64,000 nt of DNA. It comes from Lachnospiraceae bacterium. GTDB taxonomy: Bacteria; Bacillota_A; Clostridia; Lachnospirales; Lachnospiraceae. Both the position numbers and the translations under genes were made by a program. The stretch is taken from NCBI GenBank assembly GCA_017561985.1, contig JAFZAZ010000015.1, positions 62,001 through 126,000 on the forward strand, written 5' to 3'. The notes beneath the pieces are model-generated. The model had not been told where the DNA came from, made no database searches, and saw only the letters and a list, made by a program, of their open reading frames with translations. Below, in pieces: positions 1 to 7,326 of the stretch; position 1 is the stretch's first letter; each line of letters begins with the position of its first letter.

Positions 1-723
1 ATGAGCTTCCTTCGGATTGACGGCGGTTCGATCACCGTCAACGCTTCGGAGGGACTCGAGGCGACCTGCGTCGTGATCAACGACGGAACGTTGGTCATCA
101 ACGCTTCGGACGACGGTATCAACGCGTCCCGCAAGAGCGGAGTTTACGCGACACCGACGGTCATCTTTAACGGCGGAAGCACGAAGATCACGGTCGGCCA
201 GGGCGACACCGATGCGGTGGACGCGAACGGCGACATTTACATGAACGGCGGAACCGTCGACATCACCTCGACCATGTCCTCCTTCGACTATGACGGCAAG
301 GGCGTATACACCGGCGGAACCGTCATCATCAACGGCGAGCAGGTCGACACTATTCCCGAGCCCGCAATGATGGGTCCCGGCGGTTTCCCCGGCGGAAAGA
401 ACGGGTTCGGCGGCAACCGCGGCGGTGATCAGGGAGGTAATCAGGGAGGCAACCGCGGCGGCCGTGACGGCGGTTTCGGCGGCGACCGGGGCGCCGGTCA
501 GGGCGGCGGATTCCCCGGATATCCCGGCGGAAGTCAGGACGGCAGCTTCCCCGGCTTCGATCTCCCGGAGGATTTCGACGCCGACTCCTTCAGGGACTTC
601 AATCTTCCTGAGGATTTCGATGCGGATGCCTTCAGGGACTTTAATCTTCCGGAGGGCTTCAATCTGCCTGAGGGATTCAAAATTCCGGGCAGCGAGGAAC
701 AGGACTTCAGTTCCGCAACCTGA
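1..723 (+). CDS. Cthe_2159-type carbohydrate-binding surface protein, 5' end outside window
   Basis: Only the C-terminal 240 residues lie in the window; the true start is probably upstream, because the reading frame is open from base 1. Residues 1-115 are short beta-strand repeats rich in G-G-T-V/I and N-A-S-D-D-G-I-N, as in the Cthe_2159 family of polysaccharide-binding right-handed beta-helix proteins (family knowledge). Residues about 122-182 are a Gly/Arg/Asn/Gln-rich low-complexity stretch, followed by a tail of NLPE-type repeats. No membrane anchor is visible after the repeats. A strong hairpin follows the stop codon, and a two-component system lies downstream on the same strand. Function by family: extracellular binding of plant polysaccharide. 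The family call is fairly secure; the role of the tail is unknown. Confidence 0.75.
   Translation: MSFLRIDGGSITVNASEGLEATCVVINDGTLVINASDDGINASRKSGVYATPTVIFNGGSTKITVGQGDTDAVDANGDIYMNGGTVDITSTMSSFDYDGKGVYTGGTVIINGEQVDTIPEPAMMGPGGFPGGKNGFGGNRGGDQGGNQGGNRGGRDGGFGGDRGAGQGGGFPGYPGGSQDGSFPGFDLPEDFDADSFRDFNLPEDFDADAFRDFNLPEGFNLPEGFKIPGSEEQDFSSAT
556..690 (+). repeat. Tail repeats of the carbohydrate-binding protein
   Basis: Two near-identical 14-codon units (556-597 and 598-639), each reading F-D/N-L-P-E-D-F-D-A-D-S/A-F-R-D, are followed by two six-codon FNLPEG units (640-675) and a degenerate FKIPG. This is an acidic, slippage-prone C-terminal tail. Confidence 0.8.
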
Positions 724-743
724 TCTGACTCAGACGGTCTGAC

Positions 744-782
744 GGCCGTGCCCCGTTTGCGAAAGCGAGCCGGGGCACGGCC
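744..782 (+). terminator. Strong hairpin after the carbohydrate-binding gene
   Basis: A 12-bp perfect stem GGCCGTGCCCCG/CGGGGCACGGCC with a 15-base loop starts about 20 bases after the stop. There is no clear T-run (CTCCCCC follows), so it may be a weak terminator or an mRNA-stabilising hairpin. Confidence 0.6.
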
Positions 783-850
783 TCCCCCAAATAAATACTG
801 CGGCACGATGATATGCATTTTGCAAATGCTCTCTCGTGCCGCATTTTCCC

Positions 851-880
851 TTGTATTTTTTCGGAAAATGACGGTATAAT
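851..880 (+). promoter_or_regulatory. Candidate promoter of the two-component operon
   Basis: A perfect TATAAT (875-880) lies 20 bases before the response-regulator start. The -35 is weak (TTGTAT, 851-856, 18-base spacer). The -35/-10 spacer contains one GGAAAATG copy, and an inverted copy CATTTTCC lies just upstream (842-849). Confidence 0.5.
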
Positions 881-899
881 AACGCTATGGAGGTGTCTT

Positions 900-1568
900 A
901 TGCCAAGGATTCTGATTGCGGACGACGAGCCCGATATCGCTCGTCTGATCGCGCGATACGCATCGCGGGAAGGCTACGAAGTCCTGAGCGTGGAAAGCGG
1001 CGACGCAGCGGTTGCCGCCTGCCGGAAACAGGATTTCGATATCATTGTGATGGATGTCATGATGCCGGGAACCGACGGTTTTTCGGCCTGCGAACAGATC
1101 CGCAGGTTCAAAAACATCCCGGTGCTGATGCTCTCTGCCCGCGGCACGGAATTTGACAAGCTCTACGGCTTCGAGGTCGGCGTCGATGACTACGTCACCA
1201 AGCCGTTTTCCCCGAAGGAGCTTCTTGCGCGTATAAACGCCATCCTCCGGCGAAGCGGCACTCCCGCTGCGGAGGAGACCGTGCTTCGCTCCGGCGGTCT
1301 TGTCGTGGACACGCTCGGGCACAGTGTCACGATCGATGGCGTCCGCACGGACCTCACGGTCAAGGAGTACGCCGTTCTCACATTTCTCATGAAAAATAAG
1401 GGCATCGTCCTGTCACGCGACCGGATTCTCGACGCGGTGTGGGGCTATGAGTCCTTCGGCGAGGACCGCACCGTCGACTGGCAGATCAAACTGCTCCGCG
1501 GCAAGCTGGGTCCGTACCGTGACAACATTCACACTATACGAGGGGTGGGCTACCGATTTGAAGACTAA
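900..1568 (+). CDS. OmpR/PhoB-family response regulator
   Basis: A 222-residue two-domain regulator. The receiver domain (1-115) has the acidic pocket DDE at 8-10, phospho-acceptor D52 in the MDVMMPG context, and conserved K101 in TKPF. The C-terminal winged helix (about 130-220) ends in the typical DRTVD...IRGVGYRFE signature. An ATG at 900 is chosen because GGAGGT lies 6-7 bases upstream; a longer frame from 813 has no ribosome site and runs through the promoter. It overlaps the kinase gene by 11 bases, so the two are translationally coupled. The signal sensed is unknown; the upstream surface-binding gene and downstream ABC exporter are possible targets (inference). Confidence 0.93.
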   Translation: MPRILIADDEPDIARLIARYASREGYEVLSVESGDAAVAACRKQDFDIIVMDVMMPGTDGFSACEQIRRFKNIPVLMLSARGTEFDKLYGFEVGVDDYVTKPFSPKELLARINAILRRSGTPAAEETVLRSGGLVVDTLGHSVTIDGVRTDLTVKEYAVLTFLMKNKGIVLSRDRILDAVWGYESFGEDRTVDWQIKLLRGKLGPYRDNIHTIRGVGYRFED

Positions 1569-3129
1569 AACCGGCTCGTTTCGATTTAAACTCTGGACAT
1601 ATTTCGCGGCGTTCACCGCGGTCATTTTCCTCGTGCTTTGGCTTCTGCAGACCGTTTTTCTGCAGGGGCTTTACGAAAGTATGATCATCCGCAACGTAAA
1701 GAGCAGCGCGAAGAAGATCGTCGAAAAGACCTCCTCCTGCACGAACGAGGACGAGGTGAGCGCGTACATCGATTCGCTCGCGTACGACGACACGCTGCTC
1801 GTTTACATCACCGACGTGAATTTCACGAAACGCTACAGCTCGAACCTCTACAAAAAACCGCAGGATGTCGAGCGCGTCAACCGTGGTCAGCGCGGAAAAA
1901 ACAACCGCGACTTCCTTCCGCTGAACCGCCCCGACGACGCACCACAGGACAGCCGCCCGGACGGGAAGCCTGCCGATCAGGGATATTGGACGCAGCAGTC
2001 CGACGAGTCGCTTCCGATCCCCTTCTTTTACATCGATTACATGAATCAGCTGGCAGCCTCCGGCGAGGACTCCTTCGAGAGCCGGATGGAGGACATGTAC
2101 GTCTATGCGATGTACCTAGACGACTATTGCGGCGCGGGACGCTCGGTTCTCTACCTGACCACGACCATCACTGCGGTCGGTTCCTCGGTCCGCGTCCTTC
2201 GCGTGCAGCTTTTGTGGGTGACCGGACTGTCGCTTCTGCTCGGGTTCGCCCTCTCGTGGTTTATGGCCAGAAAATTCTCCGCGCCGGTCAACCGCCTCTC
2301 CAAAAAGGCCGCCCTGCTCGGCGATCGCGAATACTCGGAGGACTTCCCCCGCGGGTTCTGCGACGAGCTTGACAACTTAAGCGACACGCTCGACCGCACG
2401 AACGGAAAGCTGAACGCCTCGCGCACGTTCCAGACCGAGCTCATGGCTAACGTCTCGCACGACCTGCGGACTCCGCTCACCATGATCAAGGGCTACGCCG
2501 AGATGATCAACGACATCTCCTGGGAAGACCGCGACCAATGCCGCGAGGACATGCAGGTCATCGTCAAGGAGGCCGACCGCCTGACCGCCCTTGTCAACGA
2601 GATCCTCGTCTACTCCGAGCTGCAGAGCATCGACAGTTTCGCCGATACCTCCGACGTGGACCTTAGCGGCGTCGTTCGCTCCGTAGTCAACAGCTTCTCG
2701 ACGCTTTGTAAGCCGGAAGGCATCACCGTCGAATCCGATATCGTCGATGACATCTGCGTCCGCGGAAGCCGCAGCCACCTCGAGCGCGCCGTGTTCAATC
2801 TCGCGGAAAATGCAGCCCGCCACACCGGCGAGTCCAAACGCATCCGCATCGCGCTGTCGCAGTCCGGATCCGAGGCTCTTTCGGATTCCGGGGCAGACGC
2901 CAAGTATGCGCGCATCGACGTCACAGACTACGGCGAAGGCATCGCCGAGAGCGACCTTCCTCACATCTGGGAACGCTATTACACAGCCCGTCAGCGCGGC
3001 GGTAAGGGCGTGTCCGGTCTCGGTCTCGCAATCGTAAAACAGATTGCCACGATACACGGCGGACGATGCTTCGTCGTCTCGCATCCGAACGAGGGAAGCA
3101 CGTTCACGATCCTGATTCCGCTCGGGTAA
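1558..3129 (+). CDS. Sensor histidine kinase, partner of the preceding regulator
   Basis: A 523-residue membrane kinase starting with TTG at 1558, which overlaps the regulator stop; a GAGGGGTGGG ribosome site is placed correctly for it. The frame continues upstream to 1447, but that part lies inside the regulator. A first membrane helix (about 10-36) and a second (about 215-240) flank an extracellular sensor of roughly 180 residues with a Pro/Asp/Arg-rich loop. A HAMP-like segment follows, then the HisKA H-box NVSHDLRTP with phospho-acceptor near H301, the N-box NLAENAARH, the G1 box DYGEGI and the G2 box GLGLAIV. All catalytic motifs are intact. A rho-independent terminator follows. Confidence 0.93.
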   Translation: MKTKTGSFRFKLWTYFAAFTAVIFLVLWLLQTVFLQGLYESMIIRNVKSSAKKIVEKTSSCTNEDEVSAYIDSLAYDDTLLVYITDVNFTKRYSSNLYKKPQDVERVNRGQRGKNNRDFLPLNRPDDAPQDSRPDGKPADQGYWTQQSDESLPIPFFYIDYMNQLAASGEDSFESRMEDMYVYAMYLDDYCGAGRSVLYLTTTITAVGSSVRVLRVQLLWVTGLSLLLGFALSWFMARKFSAPVNRLSKKAALLGDREYSEDFPRGFCDELDNLSDTLDRTNGKLNASRTFQTELMANVSHDLRTPLTMIKGYAEMINDISWEDRDQCREDMQVIVKEADRLTALVNEILVYSELQSIDSFADTSDVDLSGVVRSVVNSFSTLCKPEGITVESDIVDDICVRGSRSHLERAVFNLAENAARHTGESKRIRIALSQSGSEALSDSGADAKYARIDVTDYGEGIAESDLPHIWERYYTARQRGGKGVSGLGLAIVKQIATIHGGRCFVVSHPNEGSTFTILIPLG

Positions 3130-3150
3130 AACGACTCAGAACAAACAAAG

Positions 3151-3187
3151 AACGGCACCGGAGTTACCTCCGATGCCGTTTTATTTT
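3151..3187. terminator. Bidirectional terminator between kinase and surface-protein genes
   Basis: Stem AACGGCA-C-CGGAG / CTCCG-A-TGCCGTT with TTAC loop, followed by TTATTTT on plus and CTTTGTTTG on minus. It serves the kinase (+) and the convergent gene ending at 3214 (-). Confidence 0.85.
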
Positions 3188-3213
3188 CCGCCAAATGCGA
3201 AGCGTTTCACGTG

Positions 3214-4566
3214 TTACGACTGCTGCTTCTCTTCTTTTTTGCCCAGTTTCTTCACGAAGATCACAACGATCACGACGATTACGATAATGATCGCAAGCCA
3301 GATGAAGATGCAAAGGCCGAGAGGCTGAGGGCAGAAACCGCAGAGCGAGCATTCGTCGTCCTCTTCCTTCTCTTCCACCGCCGGCGCCTGTGTCGGTTCC
3401 GGTTCCACAGGAGTCTCCGTAGGCGTCGGTTTCGGATCGTCCTTGATCTCGGTGGTCTCAAACTTCAGCGTCTCGGACCACGGCGAGAAAACGTCGTCCT
3501 CACCCGACTGAAAACATCTGTAACGGCAGCGGATCTCAACCTTCGTGCCGTCCACGATGGTCTCGCCTTCCTTCAGAAGATAAAACAGATATCCCTTAAC
3601 TTCGTTCGTGGTTATTCCGAACATATCCGTGTCGATGGCGGTCCATTCCGCATCACCCTCGACGCGCGCTTCCGTATCGAGCCAGATTCCGCCGCCTCGT
3701 GCACCCGCCTTGGCTGCCGCGACGTTGATCTCTTCCGGAACCGTCAAATTGAAACCGACAACCGGCTGTCCGTGTTCGGTCTCCTGCGTAAGATGAAGGT
3801 CGGCAACCTTCGGCGCAAGCAGTTCCTCCGCGGTGACAGGATTGAGTTTGGTTACATCCTTGCCGTAACCGCAGGTGTTCGACCAGTCCGTGAAGTAGTG
3901 CTTATACACCCTTCCGTCCTCATTTTCCGTCTCCAGCGTGATCACAAACCGGACGCGGAAGTACGCGGTGTGCTCCGCAAAATCAATGTGTACCGTGTCA
4001 TCGCTATAGGTGTATTGGTTCTCATTCAGCTGATCCTTCACGCCGGGCGTATTTTCCTCGGGAACACCGTTCCAGCGAGAGTCATCCGGAACGCCGCGCA
4101 TGATCCAATAGTCCTGAACGGTCTCCGTCCAGCTGTTAAGTCCCCAGTTGACAACGTCCCACTCGCTGAAGCGCGCATGGCCGTCCTCATCGATGCCGAG
4201 TCCTTTGTCGTACTTGTCATCCCAGTACTCGTTGTAATGCCATCCGCTGACCGGGTCATTCTCATCATCGAGCGCCCAGTCGATCTGTACCTGCACGTCG
4301 ATGTCGGTCGCACCGTACGGCGCAAGGGCTTCCGCCAGCGTTTCGTTCGCCCTCTTGGCATCGATTATCGAGAGGAACTTCGACATCACCGGATCGATAT
4401 TGAACGAAAAGACCATGGTTGTCGGCGAGTCCGTCTCCGCAAGCTTGACGAACGCATTCTGCGGTGCTTTCACCGGCAGATTATCCTCAATTCCTGCCAT
4501 CGCCGGCGTCGCAAACAGTGCGGCCAGCAGCATAACGATCATAAAAATCGACAATTTCTTCCGCAT
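3214..4566 (-). CDS. Secreted, membrane-anchored surface protein of unknown function
   Basis: 450 residues. A signal peptide (basic start, hydrophobic core, cut after ATPAMA, about residue 24) is followed by a soluble ectodomain of about 340 residues rich in Trp, Tyr and Asp. Two segments (YFTDWSNT and SPWSETLKF) look like the ends of fibronectin type III-like beta-sandwiches (inference). A Pro-Thr-Glu linker (about 375-400) and an acidic stretch precede the cysteine cluster CSLCGFC, then one long membrane helix (about 418-440) and a basic tail KKLGKKEEKQQ. The topology is therefore outside ectodomain and short cytoplasmic tail. A GAGGT ribosome site supports the start. I recognise no enzymatic motif. 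Confidence 0.8.
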   Translation of the reverse strand: MRKKLSIFMIVMLLAALFATPAMAGIEDNLPVKAPQNAFVKLAETDSPTTMVFSFNIDPVMSKFLSIIDAKRANETLAEALAPYGATDIDVQVQIDWALDDENDPVSGWHYNEYWDDKYDKGLGIDEDGHARFSEWDVVNWGLNSWTETVQDYWIMRGVPDDSRWNGVPEENTPGVKDQLNENQYTYSDDTVHIDFAEHTAYFRVRFVITLETENEDGRVYKHYFTDWSNTCGYGKDVTKLNPVTAEELLAPKVADLHLTQETEHGQPVVGFNLTVPEEINVAAAKAGARGGGIWLDTEARVEGDAEWTAIDTDMFGITTNEVKGYLFYLLKEGETIVDGTKVEIRCRYRCFQSGEDDVFSPWSETLKFETTEIKDDPKPTPTETPVEPEPTQAPAVEEKEEDDECSLCGFCPQPLGLCIFIWLAIIIVIVVIVVIFVKKLGKKEEKQQS

Positions 4567-4711
4567 GTTTTTACCTCACCCTCCCGCTCCCCGCATTCCG
4601 CGCGGGAGCGAATGCGCAACCGTCCCGCACCTTCCTCTGCGACGATTGCATTTTCCTCAAGTAACACATTAATTATACTAACTTTCAGAGATCAAAGTCA
4701 ATAAAAATACA

Positions 4712-6328
4712 TTACAGGCGCTCGAGCCGCACCGCTTGGATTGCGCGAAACGTGAAGACGCTGACAACTGACACTGCAATCACGACGCATAGGTTGAAAA
4801 TGTCGCGAAATGCGTCCGGAACGACCATCGCACCGCCGCACGGAAGGATCGCCGCAAAAAGGATCAGCATGCTGAATCCGACCGCAGCGCTCTGCTTCAC
4901 GACCTCCGTCGGCGTGTCCCATTCAAACTTCGCAAACCGCGTGTTCAGCCACAGTCCGAGCACCGCGGAAAATGTGATCAATACCGCGGGGATCACCACG
5001 ATCCACAGCCTCTCGAGAACCGTCGCGCGCACCGTGAAGAGCAGGATGATCTCCGTCACCAGATAAAACGGCGCAAAAAGGATCAGGCTGAACAGAAGCT
5101 TCGCCCGCAGCACGTCCTTCGCGCGAACCGGCAGGCTTAACATGATCCACCAGTTTTTGCCCTCGATCGACACCGAGGACGCCGCGACATTGCCGATCAG
5201 GAACAATATCGCGATGATATACGGGATCGCCGCCTTCGGCTGAATCGCGACGGGCAGCACATCCGCCCCCTTCACCAGCGAGTCGATGTCGACGAACCCA
5301 AGGCACACGGCCAGCACTACCGAGATCACCGCGCCGAGGATCGTATTTGCCACATAAATGCCGCACGAAAAATACCGGCTGCACTCCTTTTTCACAAGCG
5401 CCGTCAGAATATTGTTCCGCTTCATCGTTTCGAGGCGGAACTCCCGATGCACCTGCACATCGTAAAGATTGCGTGCGATGCCGAAGAAAAATCTTCCGAG
5501 CACAAACACGGAAAACAGAGCTGCGCCGGCAGAGATCACGCCCCACAAAAGGATGCCAGCACATTTTCCGCCGCGGACCAGCGAGGACGCCGTGCGAAGC
5601 GGCGGGATTGCATTTTCCGCACTGCCGAGCGCGCCGTCGAGAAGCTTGACGATCTTCTCGGACATCTCGCGGTTCGACAATTTTTCGCCCGGGACCGGCG
5701 ACACCTTCGCGGAGAGAAGCCCCGATAAGACAAACACACCGGTTACGACCACGACCGCAAGGATCACTTCCGTGAGCACCTTGTGTCGGTTTCTCGCGAC
5801 GATCGCGCTCACAACGATGCCGACCCACGCGGCGAGCACCGTCGGAAGCATCGGCATCACCAGGCATACGAGCGGGATTCCGACGTAATACAACGGTCCC
5901 GCGTGCGATGTGACACCGCAGAGAACAAGCCCCGGCACAAGCATGAACAGCCCGATCAGCACGTTGCCGATGTAAAGCCGCAGCATCCGCGCGCCGACGA
6001 CCTGGCGCCCGGTCACCGGGAGTGCCGAGCAAAACCCAAGGTCCTTCTCGCGGAAAATGACGCCTCTTGCGCGCCACGTTCCCACCGCGAGGAAGACAAC
6101 GCTTGCGATTGCCGTGAGGAGCGTCGGGATGCGCTCTTTGATGCCGAGATCGGACAGCAGGAACGAGTAGCCCGCGAGATATCCTGTGAGGATCAGCGCA
6201 AGCACCGCGAAGACAATGTACATCACCTTCTGCTTCCGCCGCACGCGCGGGTCACGCGTGTTGCGGTACACGTTGATCCCGAGAACATTGAGAAGTTCCA
6301 GTTTTGTTATGATCCAGAATCGTTTCAT
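4712..6328 (-). CDS. ABC-2 type exporter permease
   Basis: 538 residues from the ATG at 6328, which has AAGG eight bases upstream; a longer frame to 6382 lacks a ribosome site. About ten to twelve hydrophobic helices in two halves are split by a cytoplasmic region near residues 205-260. It resembles the large putative ABC exporter permeases of Clostridia that pair with a separate ATPase. The ATPase gene lies directly upstream and ends 77 bases before this start, so the two are almost certainly one transcription unit and one transporter. The substrate cannot be read from sequence. Confidence 0.85.
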   Translation of the reverse strand: MKRFWIITKLELLNVLGINVYRNTRDPRVRRKQKVMYIVFAVLALILTGYLAGYSFLLSDLGIKERIPTLLTAIASVVFLAVGTWRARGVIFREKDLGFCSALPVTGRQVVGARMLRLYIGNVLIGLFMLVPGLVLCGVTSHAGPLYYVGIPLVCLVMPMLPTVLAAWVGIVVSAIVARNRHKVLTEVILAVVVVTGVFVLSGLLSAKVSPVPGEKLSNREMSEKIVKLLDGALGSAENAIPPLRTASSLVRGGKCAGILLWGVISAGAALFSVFVLGRFFFGIARNLYDVQVHREFRLETMKRNNILTALVKKECSRYFSCGIYVANTILGAVISVVLAVCLGFVDIDSLVKGADVLPVAIQPKAAIPYIIAILFLIGNVAASSVSIEGKNWWIMLSLPVRAKDVLRAKLLFSLILFAPFYLVTEIILLFTVRATVLERLWIVVIPAVLITFSAVLGLWLNTRFAKFEWDTPTEVVKQSAAVGFSMLILFAAILPCGGAMVVPDAFRDIFNLCVVIAVSVVSVFTFRAIQAVRLERL

Positions 6329-6405
6329 ATCATCGACCTTATCTAAACCGAATTCGTACGGCCGCTGCCGCAGCCGTGTCACTTATTTGCCGGATCACGG
6401 TCCGG

Positions 6406-7113
6406 TCAGACCGTCTCCAGGAACAGTTCCTCAAGCGACGACTTGTCGCTCACAACCTCGTTCATATCGCCGCTTGCGATGAGGCTCCCTGCCTTGATGA
6501 TCGCGACTTTGTTGCAGAGTTTTTCCGCCACCTCGAGCACGTGCGTGGAGAAAAAGATCGCTCCGCCCTGCGCCGTCATCTCATGCATCAATTCTTTGAG
6601 CACGAACGCCGCCTTCGGGTCGAGGCCCACGAACGGCTCGTCCATGATGAGAAGCTTCGGCGCGTGCAAAAGAGCCGATATAATGACCAGCTTCTGCTTC
6701 ATGCCGTGCGAGTACGACGAGATCAGATCCCCGAGGGCGCCCGTGATCTCGAAGCGCTCCGCGTAGTCGGCAATCCGCGCCTCGCGGTCGGCTTCCGAGA
6801 CTCCGTATATGTCCGCGATGAAACCGAGGAACTGAATTCCGGTCATAAACTCATAAATGTCCGGGTTGTCCGGGATGTACGCGATGCGCTCCTTCACCTC
6901 ATACGCGTGGCTCGCGAGATCCAGTCCGTCGATGACAACCGTACCGCTGTCGAACTCGTGAATCCCCGTGATCGCCTTGAGAAGCGTCGTCTTGCCGGCG
7001 CCGTTATGTCCGATAAACGCATAGATATCACCGGGCTCCACGTGCAGCGTGATGTCCGTGACTCCCTTGTCCGTCCCCTTGTAATGCTTCACCAAATGCT
7101 CAATCCGCAGCAT
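6406..7113 (-). CDS. ABC transporter ATPase
   Basis: 235 residues. Walker A GHNGAGKT (35-42), an ABC signature variant SYSHGMKQ, Walker B LLIMDEPFVGLDP and the H-loop STHV are all present. The signature SHGMK replaces the usual SGGQ, as is common in exporter ATPases of the CcmA/multidrug type. The ATG at 7113 is preceded by GAGAGG, whereas the longer frame to 7161 is not supported. It is first gene of the pair with the downstream permease and presumably drives export of an unknown substrate. Confidence 0.92.
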   Translation of the reverse strand: MLRIEHLVKHYKGTDKGVTDITLHVEPGDIYAFIGHNGAGKTTLLKAITGIHEFDSGTVVIDGLDLASHAYEVKERIAYIPDNPDIYEFMTGIQFLGFIADIYGVSEADREARIADYAERFEITGALGDLISSYSHGMKQKLVIISALLHAPKLLIMDEPFVGLDPKAAFVLKELMHEMTAQGGAIFFSTHVLEVAEKLCNKVAIIKAGSLIASGDMNEVVSDKSSLEELFLETV

Positions 7114-7261
7114 ATCAGTACCTCTCCGTAAATATACGCATTTTCCGGCGCGCAGACGCACACCGGCTTTCTGTCATTATACCACAGCGGCCGGGCAAAA
7201 TCCATCTGTCTGCGCCTCTTTGCGCCGTTCGGCTTCCCTGTGCAGAGGCACCCGGACACAC

Positions 7262-7291
7262 AAAAAGAGTCGCTCCGAAGAGCGGCCCTCA
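7262..7291 (-). terminator. Terminator of the radical SAM gene
   Basis: On the minus strand CGCTC-TTCG-GAGCG with outer GAG/CTC pairs and a following TTTTTG run, 35 bases after the maturase stop. Confidence 0.75.
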
Positions 7292-7326
7292 TTATATGCA
7301 TATTCCACCCCGAAAAATGCAAACTC

